Source of the DNA: Scalesia atractyloides
Lineage: Eukaryota > Streptophyta > Magnoliopsida > Asterales > Asteraceae
Direction: 5' to 3'
Length of the DNA stretch: 64,000 bases
Assembly (NCBI GenBank): GCA_947069175.1
Contig: CAMTDV010000009.1
Location: forward strand, 8,129,163-8,193,162
Positions 55,373-64,000 of the stretch are shown one piece after another; positions within the stretch are counted from its first letter, which is position 1; each line of letters begins with the position of its first letter. The notes below the pieces were generated by a model. That model had not been told where the DNA came from and ran no database searches. It saw only the letters and a program-made list of their open reading frames with translations. The position numbers were made by a program, and so were the translations under genes.

Positions 55373-55655
55373 TGTTGATGCGGATGGACATGTGATGCGG
55401 AATGATATGGATGAACTCGAGATTGAATTAACAATGGTCGAGTGGATTAACGCTCAGAAGAACCTAAACTCGAATGGTTCTTGAAAGTTCGTTAATGGCA
55501 GTTTAAGAGAGATTAAGAGAGGGGAGTTTGTTATTATTTTCACTGATACCCTACACTATTACATTGTTACCTTTTTATAGCCACAAAACAAACTGAACTA
55601 ACACACACAAATAACCTAACAAACTGTTGACTTCTTGACTATTAAGTACACATCA
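55373..55655 (-). repeat. 3' LTR of the minus-strand Gypsy half
   Basis: 283 bp. On the minus strand it runs from TGATGTGTACTTAATAG to CGCATCAACA. It aligns with 61388-61689 (GCCATTAACAAACTTTC, GAGCGTTAAT, TTCAATCTC). TATAAAAAGGTAAC is its TATA region. The matching 5' LTR is absent. Confidence 0.8.
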
Positions 55656-55668
55656 ATACCTTCCCCTT
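55656..55668 (-). other. Polypurine tract of the minus-strand Gypsy half
   Basis: AAGGGGAAGGTAT on the minus strand, adjacent to the LTR. Confidence 0.75.
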
Positions 55669-55784
55669 AAAAGATCCTTGACCCCAAGGATCAAAGGAAA
55701 ATGAAGTAAGCAGTATTACAGTAACGATTGCCATGATCTTTTATATCAAAATTGACTTGCCTTTCCGCTTCACTAACCATCTTT

Positions 55785-57200
55785 TTACTTCCATTTCCAT
55801 TTCACTAACCATCTTTTTATCACTTCCTTTTGGTACATGAATACCCATTCCCGTAACAAATAAGCAAGATTCAATTCCACATGCTTGCCGCAATTTTCTG
55901 GTTTGGTTTGACTTTGGAAAAAGTCAACTGAGTCACCACTAGTATTCATGTGTTGAACATGTTGCCCGATAACGAAACATATGTTGCAGTTTTGATTTGA
56001 AGCCCCATGGATTGCTTCAGAAAATGTATTTGAAAGTGTTATATTGATATCTAAAACCTCATTCTTTTTATTAAGGTTTGTAGCAATCTTCATCCGGCGC
56101 TGAAGCTTTTTCTTTTTATTAGAGATGTCGCCATTCTCTTTTTGTTGGCCTTCTTGTTTTTCTCCCTCCAAGTCCGAACTAGTTTTTTTGTTTGATATAG
56201 CATTATCATTCTTCTCCAGAGCAACATATTCTCTACCCTTAATGCTTGTTGTTATGAGACCATGATAGTGCCCCCTTTTAGCTTCTACACTTACACCACA
56301 ATCTTGTCCAATCAAGAACTTGCCAAGACCTTCCTCTACCCGAATTTCAGAAGTTCTAACTTTGTCACTATCTTTTGTTTCAGCAATTACACCATCCACT
56401 ATTTTTTGATCTATTTCAGTTGCTACTAATTCCTTATAATTTGGACATCCATCCCTACCAATTTCTGTAACCACTTTTTCCTCATTTCTAGAACCATTCC
56501 ATACACCCACTGTTGCAACTTCAAGTTATTGAGACCTTAAAACTGATTTTAAAACAGCCTCTTCTAATTTTGCTAAACAATATGCATGATACAGAGTTGT
56601 AGGATTAAACATTCTCACCTTAATTTGAATGTCTTCTTTCAGTCCTTCTATGAAACACTTCAATGCATACTCTTGTGAAGGTTGTATTTGATCAATGACT
56701 TTGTTAAATGCATCATAATACTCTTTCACATTACTAATATGTTTTGGTAATTCACTCCCAGTCATAGAATCATTATTTCTTGATAATGACTCATTAAACC
56801 TTGACCAAGACCTGTTGTTATATTCCTCATGTTTTCTTTCATTTTTAATTGGTTCAGGCATTTCATCGAAGACCTGATGAGCAAACTCAATTCTGATGAA
56901 TCTTGATGAACAATCTAATCCCATTTCCCCTCTAATATCACTAACAACCGAACAAATTTGTTGAGAAGTAGGTTTTGACAAATCTGACCTGAATTGTTGT
57001 TTTTTGATGGAATTAGCCAAACTGCTAATGGGTTCACTAATGGCCAACATCGCTGGTTCCTTCAATTGCTGTTGGAATTTCATTTGATGATTGTCGTTCT
57101 CTAAATAGATTTCAGAAAATCTTCGATTCAACCTTTCCATTGTGAGATTTACTTGTTGTAATTGGTTATTAACGTCAATCTTGTTGTGATTTTGCACCAT
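55785..57200 (-). pseudogene. Gypsy Gag with an unrecognised C-terminal extension
   Basis: One reading frame from the ATG at 57200 (MVQNHNKIDVNNQLQQVNL) to a stop at 55785, broken only by one TAA at 56526-56528. The first 224 residues include YYDAFNKVIDQI, SQEYALKCFIEGLKEDIQIK and HAYCLAKLEEAVLK, homologous to the Gag on the plus strand at 57203. After the TAA the frame continues as GVWNGSRNEEKVVTEIGRDG for about 240 residues with no Pol motif. It is rich in Lys/Glu/Asn and ends EVIKRWLVKWKWK, reminiscent of a chromodomain start. Pol is therefore missing and replaced by sequence I do not recognise. Non-autonomous chromovirus-type Gypsy. Confidence 0.75.
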
Positions 57201-57202
57201 AT

Positions 57203-57922
57203 TTGATAGAAGAGATGAAGATTGAGTTTCCTCGGTTCAAAGGTGAAGATCTGACTTCTTGGTTGTTCAAAGTGGAACAGTTTTTCCAATTGGATAGAGT
57301 ACCAGCTGCAACCAAGGTAAGATTAGCTGCAATACATTTTGAAGATAAGGCTCTACAATGGTATCAATCATTTACTAGTCAAAGGGTTGAAGGGGAGGTT
57401 CTAACTTGGGTAGAATTAGTTGAAGCACTAAAAGTTAGATTTGGAAAATTGTTTGATGATCCTATGACTGAGTTAAAGAATTTGAAACAAACCAACTCAG
57501 TCCAAGAGTATCATGATAAATTTGATACTATCATAAGTAGGTTACAATTACCTGCTGAATATGCTTTGAGTTGTTTTATTGCTGGGTTAGAAGAGGAGAT
57601 ACAGTTGCAGGTAAGGATGTTTATTCCTAAGAACATTCAAGAAGCCTTTTGTTTAGCAAAACTTCAAGAGGCAAGTATTAAGGCCAAGAAGGGTAGGTTT
57701 GGGTTTAAGCCAGCTATTTTACCTAATCCAGTCAATAATAAACAGATGATACCATATAATAAACCTATAAATTCTAAAGTTAAAAAGAATGTGATTAGGA
57801 AAACTTTGACTAAAAGTGAAATGGATGAGAGAAGGTCTAAGGGTCTGTGTTTCAATTGTGATGAGAGGTATTCACAGGATCATGTATGTAGGCAAACAAG
57901 AGATCTCAGTTGTATCATATAG
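57203..57922 (+). pseudogene. Gypsy Gag, plus-strand half
   Basis: 239 residues with MKIEFPRFKGEDLTSWLFKV, FEDKALQWYQSFTSQRV and YALSCFIAGLEEEIQLQVRM, then the knuckle CFNCDERYSQDHVC at about residue 220. The usual 80-100 N-terminal residues of chromovirus Gag are absent. The frame begins at 57203, three bases from the minus-strand Gag ATG at 57200, so the two are head to head. It ends after a shift near 57905; the acidic region EWLEEETELEEEEVV continues in the next frame. Confidence 0.85.
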
Positions 57923-58054
57923 AAGTTGAGTGGTTGGAGGAGGAGACTGAGCTTGAAGAAGAGGAAGTAGTGATGGAATGTGCTCAAATATTCAGTTAAT
58001 GTAGTAGAAGGTAATGACATGTATAAATCCATTAGGGTCACTGGCCATTAGGGA

Positions 58055-58414
58055 AAGTATGAATTACAACTGTTAATGGATACTGGTAGTTCACATAATT
58101 TTTTGGACACTGCATTAGCTAAACAATTAGGGTGTAAGATGGTTAAGGGTCCAGCTATGTTGGTTAAAGTAGCAAATGGCCATGAGGAGATTTGTGAGCA
58201 GATGGTTAAGGGGTTCTGTTGGAATATGCAAGGTATTCGATTTAAGGCTGATATGTATGTGATGCCTTTGGGTGGTTGTGATATGGTTCTTGGGGTGCAG
58301 TGGTTTACAACCTTGGGTAGCATTAAAATGAATTATAATGATAGGACAGTTGCTTTCAAGTTTAATGGTCAGAAAGTAGTATTGAGAGGGCAATATGGGA
58401 AAAGATTGAGTTAG
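58055..58414 (+). pseudogene. Gypsy aspartic protease
   Basis: MDTGSSHNFLDTALAKQLG (DTG near 58079-58087) and MPLGGCDMVLGVQWFTTLGS, the retropepsin of plant Gypsy elements. It lies between Gag and RT as expected. The frame is closed by TAG near 58414 (GQYGKRLS), after which the linker continues in frame +2. Confidence 0.85.
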
Positions 58415-58429
58415 TTTAATAAGGGTAGT

Positions 58430-60073
58430 TTGAAGAAAATTGAACTACAGTGGGCAGAATTGTCTAGGGTTCAAGTATGTACCATTGAAGGGTATAATAC
58501 AAATACTTCTGTGGTATTACAGAACACTCATCAATCTAGCGAACAACAACAGCACTTGCAGCAGTTATTAGATGATTTTAGTGATGTCTTTCAAGACTTG
58601 AAGTCTTTACCTCCATCTAGAGGTCAGTACGATCATAGAATTCCATTGAAACAAGGAACTGATGGGGTAAATCTGAGGCCTTATAGATATCCTGTTGTGC
58701 AGAAGGATGTAATAGAAAAAATGACCAATGAATTGTTGGAACAAGGGGGTAATTCAGTCCAGTACTAGTTCTTTTGCTTCTCCAGTGGTTTTGGTCAAAA
58801 AAATGGTACTTGGAGGATGTGCATAGACTGTAGGAAACTTAATCAAGCTACCATTCCTGATTGGTTTCCTATCCCATTAGTGGAGGATTTGATGGATGAG
58901 TTATATGGTACAAAGTTTTTTTCTAAGCTGGACCTTAAATCAGGATACCACCAGATTAGAATGGATGATGCAGACATCCATAAGACTGCATTTAAAACTC
59001 ATAATGGTCACTTTGAATTCTTAGTAATGCCATTTGGATTGACAAATGCTCCATCTACTTTTCAGGGATTAATGAATCAGGTTTTTAAGCAATATTTGAG
59101 GAAATATGTACTGGTTTTCTTTGATGATATATTGGTATACAGCCCTTGTTGGGACACTCATATGTCTCATTTGAAAGATGTATTATTAGTATTGAGACAA
59201 CATAAGTTGGTGGCTAAAAAGAGTAAGTGTGAATTTGGAGCTACTGAATTGGAGTATTTGGGGCATATTATATCTCAGCAAGGGGTAGCTACTGATCCAG
59301 CAAAGGTATCTGCAATTCAACAGTGGCCAGCACTAACTAATATTAAGGAGTTGAGGGGATTTTTGGGCCTTACTGGATATTATAGAAGGTTTGTGAATGG
59401 TTATGGCAGTATTACTAAACCTTTAACTCAGTTACTTAAAAAAGACTCCTTCCGATGGTCAACAGCAGCTCAACAAGCTTTTGAACAATTGAAGGATAGT
59501 ATGAGTCAACCTCCTGTATTGGCATTGCCAGACTTCAATGAAACATTTGTGGTTGAAACAGATGCATCAGGTTATGGAATTGGAGCTGTTCTAATGCAAC
59601 GAGGTCATCCTATTGCTTACATCAGTAAAGCATTATCCCAAAGACATATGTCATTGTCCACGTACGAACGTGAATTATTGGCTATCATACATGCGGTGCA
59701 AAAATGGCAGCCTTATCTTGCTCATGCTCACTTTGTAATCAAAACAGATCAGCATAGTTTGAAGTATTTGTTGGATAGCAAGATTTCTACACCTTTCCAA
59801 CAAAGATGGTTATCTAAGTTGATGGGATTTAGTTTTGAGATAATGTATAAGAAGGGGGTTGATAATAAAGTAGTTGATGCATTATCCAGGGTGACTCATG
59901 GAGAAGTATTACAATTAGCAGCTTCATCAGTTCATACAAACATTTGGGCAGCAATCAAAGAGGGTTGGGATAAGGATGTAGAGTTGTTAAACATCATTCA
60001 AGACTTAAGGAAAAATCCTATGTCCCAAAGTCAATATAGTTGGTCAAAATGGGGAATTACGAAGGAAGGGTAA
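58430..60073 (+). pseudogene. Gypsy reverse transcriptase and RNase H
   Basis: The first part (58430-58768) includes FSDVFQDLKSLPPSRGQYDH and the start of the fingers. One extra G near 58748 and one missing A near 58800 shift the frame out and back. The main frame (58817-60073) has FSKLDLKSGYHQIRMDDADI, PFGLTNAPSTFQGLMN and the catalytic FFDDILVYS near 59120. RNase H follows: VETDASGYGIGAVLMQRGHP, SLSTYERELLAIIHAVQKWQ and FQQRWLSKLMGFSFEIMYKK. Between the two compensating shifts the RT is otherwise open; it ends at a shift near 60060. Confidence 0.9.
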
Positions 60074-61310
60074 ATTGGTCATTGGTAGTTCCCCAACTTT
60101 AAGACGACAGATACTAGAATGGATGCATGCTTCAGTACAAGGAGGGAATTCAGGCATTCATGCTACTACTAGTAGAATTGCCAGGTATATTTACTAGCTA
60201 AAGTTAAAAAAAAGATGTTATTGCTTATAAGGAACTGTACAGTTTGCCAGCAATGTAAGTCTGAGACAGTGGCTTATCCTGGAATGTTACAGCCTTTACC
60301 AATTCCTCAAGGTGTATGGGAGGATATAGCAATGGATTTCATTGAGGGATTGCCTAAGTCCAGGGGTAAGGAGGTAATTTTGGTAGTGGTAGATAGACTG
60401 AGCAAAGGTGCCCACTTTATTGCTTTACATCATCCTTTTACTGCAGTTAATGTAGCCCAGCTGTATTTAGATAACATCTACAGACTTCATGGACCTCCTA
60501 AATCAATTGTGTCTGATAGAGACAAGGTGTTTGTTAGCAAATGAAAGAATGTTAGTATTACAAGGAGTGGAACAGAAAATGTCTAGTTCTTACCATCCTC
60601 AAACGGATGGATAGACATAAGTATTGAATAGGTGTTTAGAGAACTATTTGAGATGTATGTGTTTTGAGAAACCTCATGATTGGGCTAACTGGTTACCATT
60701 GGCAGAATACTGGTATAATACCACATATCAGTCAGCTATTAAATGTACTCCATTTGAGGTAATATATGGTCAGCCACCACCCTTACATTAACCCTATCTG
60801 CCAGGAGAAAGCAATGTTGAAGCAGTAGATGGAAGTTTAACAGTGAGGGAAGAAGTGATTAACATTTTGAAAGCAAAATTGAGTAAGGCTCAGCAACGTA
60901 TGAAACAACTAGCAGATGCACATAGAACCGAAAGGAGTTTCATAGTAGGGGAGTGGGTATATTTGAAGTTACAACATTATAGGCTACAATCAGTGGCTCA
61001 AAGATCTAACCAAAAGCTAGCAGCAAAATATTTTGGACCTTATTTGATATTATCCAAGGTAGGGGAAGTGGCTTATACTTTGCAATTACCTGTGGGGTCA
61101 TCTATTCATCCTACGGTACATGTGTCATTACTTAAAAAATATTATGGCCATGTACCCAATTCTACTTCAGTGGTTACGGGTAAAATTTCTCAAGAGGCTG
61201 ACAAGGAACCTAAAAGTGTAGTTGATACTAAAGTTTTTAAGAGATTTAATAAAATGATTGTGCATTGGTTGATTAAATGGAAGCATAGTGGGGTAGAAGG
61301 TGCTACATAG
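60074..61310 (+). pseudogene. Gypsy integrase with chromodomain remnant
   Basis: The zinc part (HASVQGGNSGIHATTS, then RNCTVCQQCKSETVAYPGML) is interrupted by a stop near 60200. The core has VWEDIAMDFIEGLPKSRGKE and LHGPPKSIVSDRDKVFVSK, closed by TGA near 60542. The rest of the core (SSYHPQTDG, TAG at the following Gln position, LENYLRCM, LAEYWYNTTYQSAIKCTPFE) spans 60545-60790 in other frames. 60843-61310 holds the C-terminal part (KYFGPYLILSKVGEVAYTLQ) and VHWLIKWKHSGVEGAT, a partial chromodomain, then TAG. Order and chromodomain mark a chromovirus (Tekay/Reina-like). Confidence 0.85.
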
Positions 61311-61387
61311 GAAGATGCTATTGTATTGATGTAAAGATTTCCAAATTTCGATCCTTGGGGTCAAGGATCCGCTTAACGGGAGGGTAT

Positions 61388-61689
61388 TGATACGAATTAA
61401 TGGTCAACAGGTTAGTCAACGGGAATTAGTGGGTCTGTTGAGTCAGTTGCCAGTTGGTTAGGAGTTAGTTGTTAGTTGAGAGGGTAGTTGGAGTGTGAGG
61501 GTATAAAAGGGAAAGATTGTAATAGTGTAGGTATGTTTTGAATAATAACAGTTCTTATCCTAATCTATTCTTAAACCGCCATTAACAAACTTTCGAAGCT
61601 TATTCAGTTGTTGAGCTTCCTGAGCGTTAATTGAACTTGACTATTGTGTATTCAATCTCAAGTTCATTCGAATTCAACTCATAACAACA
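61388..61689 (+). repeat. 3' LTR of the plus-strand Gypsy half
   Basis: 302 bp from TGATACGAATTAATGG, preceded by the purine tract GGGAGGGTAT, to CTCATAACAACA. TATAAAAGGGAAAG at 61502 is its TATA region. It pairs with 55373-55655 in inverted orientation. There is no 5' LTR for this half. Confidence 0.85.
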
Positions 61690-61758
61690 TGATAGTGAAT
61701 TTTGTCTTTTAAACAATCGTGAACCTGACGAATTCCAATAATAAACGTTTATACATAC
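61690..61758 (-). other. Right part of the host gene's intron
   Basis: 69 bases from the Gypsy end to the donor GTATGT (61753-61758). Confidence 0.5.
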
Positions 61759-61895
61759 TTTGTGAAGGGTGTCATGATGAAGCTCCTCAATATATTCCAG
61801 ATGCATGAATGATGCGTCCAAGTACTCTGACTGATAAGATTTTCTCCATCCTTGTAACTCTATGACAATGGGTATATTAGTGTTTGGAGCATAAT
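61759..61895 (-). pseudogene. Upstream exon of the disrupted host gene
   Basis: On the minus strand: NYAPNTNIPIVIELQGWRKS, then YQSEYLDASFMHLEYIEELH and HDTLHK, ending AAA|GTATGT, a good donor in phase 0. The next exon (54984) also starts in phase 0. The 5' side is cut at 61895 by a Copia-A LTR; the frame's first ten residues (MPERSVQWTY) come from that LTR. I do not recognise the product; the pairing with the HMA-like exon is an inference. Confidence 0.5.
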
Positions 61896-62280
61896 TGTAG
61901 GTCCATTGTACGGATCGTTCAGGCACTAATCTGACAAACCTAAGGTAAACGTGCGGAATCCGTTTGCATAGGCGACATTGGATACACTCATTTGTTTCTA
62001 TTTAATCACCGTTTCATTAATATTCAACGTTACAGATCCTGTAAACACTTGGACAGAGCGTCGCCTCTGTCGTGACAAAATCTTTGAAAGTTCCAAATGA
62101 GGACAACAAGCTACCTATTTATAGATGAACAAGTTCGCTGGTGGGAGTTCGGGCGAACTTATCTAAACCATCATAAACTCAAGCGAACTTGTTAACCTAT
62201 TTACATAAACTTCGACATTTCGTTCTTAATACAGACTCGATATTATATGATGACGTAGGCAACAGACATATGCATCAACA
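61896..62280 (-). repeat. 3' LTR of the right-edge Copia-A relative
   Basis: 385 bp, minus strand TGTTGATGCATATG to GGACCTACA. It holds two CGAACTT motifs near 62140-62190 and a TATTTATAGATG box near 62115. It aligns with the LTRs at 9435 and 14062. Confidence 0.9.
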
Positions 62281-64000
62281 GACTCCCCCTTGGATGTTGT
62301 CGTAGTCATCATTCTTCAAATAAGTTCCTGAGTCTTTAATGTTCTCTTGATCTTTATTTCTTGAATAACTTTATTATCCATGCTCCCCCTTACTTTAAGC
62401 TTTCTGTAATCTTCAATCAACATGTTTATCTAGCTCCCCCTAAAATGATGTTCCGAATCTCTAAGATTTGACGATTAAGAACAATCACACGTATCCACAC
62501 ACAAACAGTTTCTTAACAGTCTCGTTAGTCCGGCTCACATTCAACATTATTAGGTTTCCACGAAAGATATGAGAAAAAAATCTTTTTGGATTTTTAATAT
62601 TGAATGCAGAAATGTAAACATACTAAAATGTAATATTTACAGTTCGTATTTTTGTGAGAAAACGTGCTAGAGAATCATATCAGTTTTTGAGACATATCAC
62701 CAGTACCGTTGACCTTTTAATGACTTTAAGTTTTAAACTTGTTTACCTAGATTGTCGATATGTTTGTCCATTTAAACTTTAACACATTTCTCAATTGTTC
62801 CAAGATACGTTAGTTAGAATTATGAAACTTGACTTAACTGCGGTTCCCACTTCTTGAATATACTCCTGTATCAAGATTCCCTAGATTTCATCTTACAGGT
62901 GAGTATAGCGTAATTGATATCTATAACTAGGTTATGCGAGACCTTGAGACCTCAGGTTAATACCATCGTATCGACAAAGAGATGAAGGCTCGACTTATAA
63001 GGTAGTGTTCCAAAATGGAATCTTTTTGTACTGCAATTGTAGTATCTTTCGATATTTTCAATTGAATGTAGTTTTAGGGGATTTTTGCAAAAGCTTATAG
63101 AAGTTCTAGGCAATTGCTTACGCAAAATCTGAAGAACTTGTATAATACCCCAGATATCAACCATCTATAAATACCTCGTATCTCAGAATCAGGAAATCTC
63201 TCAAACGAAATTTCAGAGTACTAAGTCCATATATCCAAGATGTGTTAATCCACAAGTTTAAGCAGTTGTAAAATTTAGTTTATATCCCGGAAACAATTTA
63301 CTGAACGTGTAAAGCCTACCGACACATTCACAGTAAAACTTGTTTATAACTTTTTAAACTTTACAAATATTTAGCGTACTGTGATAGTCCACTGATGTAC
63401 TATCATTTCCTTTTTGCGCACAAGTAATCTCCTTTTCATTTTCAATGTTTTTGATAATTTAAGATTTTCTATTATTTTTTGCTTTTTCAATCATTTTATA
63501 AATCTAAAATGATTTCGAAACGATGTTTTTCAATTTTACAAGAACTTTTTTACAATTTTTAAAAAAAAAAATTTCCCCATAAAATTGAAAACATGTTATT
63601 AAAATCGAAAATAAGAATCTTCCATTTTAACCATTAAACGACTTTTTACGAATGTGAACGCGAGACTACCATTTTGTTTGTATGGAATATCACTACTGTC
63701 TCTTGTCTCTCTGTATGAACAACCACTGCTTCTGAAATGACCTTTAGTTTGAAGCTTGGTTATCCTACACATTCAAACAAACTTTAATTAGTTTTGAATT
63801 GGAACCCAATCCATTCTGGATTTAGGTTTACCAAAATCATTAACATCTCAAGTAAACAAACATTCACACTCTTTTTTATATTCAAACAGTTTGATAGAAA
63901 CTTTATTTAAAATTTTTACTTTCTTTGATTTTTTTAACTGTTTGAATTATCAAATTTTTTCTCCACTGCTCTTTCTTTTGTCCTCAGATTTGTATCTGAT
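62281..64000 (-). other. 3' non-coding region with three purine tracts
   Basis: On the minus strand, AAGGGGGAG lies next to the LTR (62283-62291), and again at 62383-62391 and 62434-62442, giving three candidate polypurine tracts in 160 bases. 62680-63470 matches 640-1480 of Copia-A at high identity. No credible open frame. Confidence 0.7.

Larger units (their letters stand above)
61896..64000 (-). mobile_element. Copia-A relative at the right edge, minus strand, partial
   Basis: 3' LTR (61896-62280), polypurine tract and at least 1.7 kb of 3' non-coding DNA similar to the start of the window; coding lies beyond the edge. It inserted into the exon at 61759-61895. The 5 bp before it are ATAAT; the partner side is outside. 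Confidence 0.85.

Overview
The window reads as nuclear DNA of a flowering plant, probably a eudicot and most likely Asteraceae. This rests on spliced GT/AG genes, AT-rich intergenic DNA and dense LTR retrotransposons of types I associate with that family; the family assignment is recalled, not computed. One recognisable host gene is nearly complete, a protein phosphatase 2C (PP2C) at 32784-36825. One badly interrupted host gene lies on the minus strand at about 54700-61900. Almost everything else is transposable elements, several nested, and most coding frames in them are broken.

Left third (1-23800): a minus-strand Copia element, here Copia-A (1-9837, 3' LTR off the window), sits inside the long LTR of a non-coding LARD-like element (9838-14061). 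A plus-strand, internally deleted relative of Copia-A follows (14062-16105). Next come a MITE end, a Helitron-like element and a GTACC-rich repeat, which is split by a complete but decayed Copia element, Copia-B (17039-23742, LTRs about 1 kb). A further Copia-A relative begins at the right edge (61896-64000).

Middle (23800-42700): small DNA transposons and SINEs. They include a TIR foldback element, a Helitron end, a Harbinger-like MITE with TAA target duplications, a Mutator-like element with 292-bp inverted repeats and a perfect 9-bp target duplication, and a SINE with an 11-bp target duplication. A CAGGGGCGGA-type hAT MITE and a 5'-truncated LINE also lie here. The PP2C gene has four exons, a seven-copy minisatellite in intron 1, a GTACC-rich element in intron 2, and a one-base deletion in exon 4.

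Right third (42700-64000): a Tat/Athila-like LARD with 1.09-kb LTRs (42687-53359) carries only gag/protease remnants and hosts a nested Copia element, Copia-C (46560-51702), with a perfect ACTAA target duplication. Beyond a MITE and an old Copia remnant lies the disrupted minus-strand gene, with an exon that looks like a heavy-metal-associated (HMA) fold. Its intron holds two chromovirus-type Gypsy pieces joined head to head, with both 3' LTRs facing outward. Its upstream exon is cut by the LTR of the rightmost Copia-A relative.

The most unusual signals are: (1) a roughly 18-bp palindrome (CAAGTTCGNNCGAACTTG) repeated many times in the leader, LTR and 3' region of the Copia-A family; (2) the head-to-head Gypsy composite whose minus half carries gag plus an unrecognised in-frame extension; and (3) the PP2C intron minisatellite that copies its own splice-donor context.
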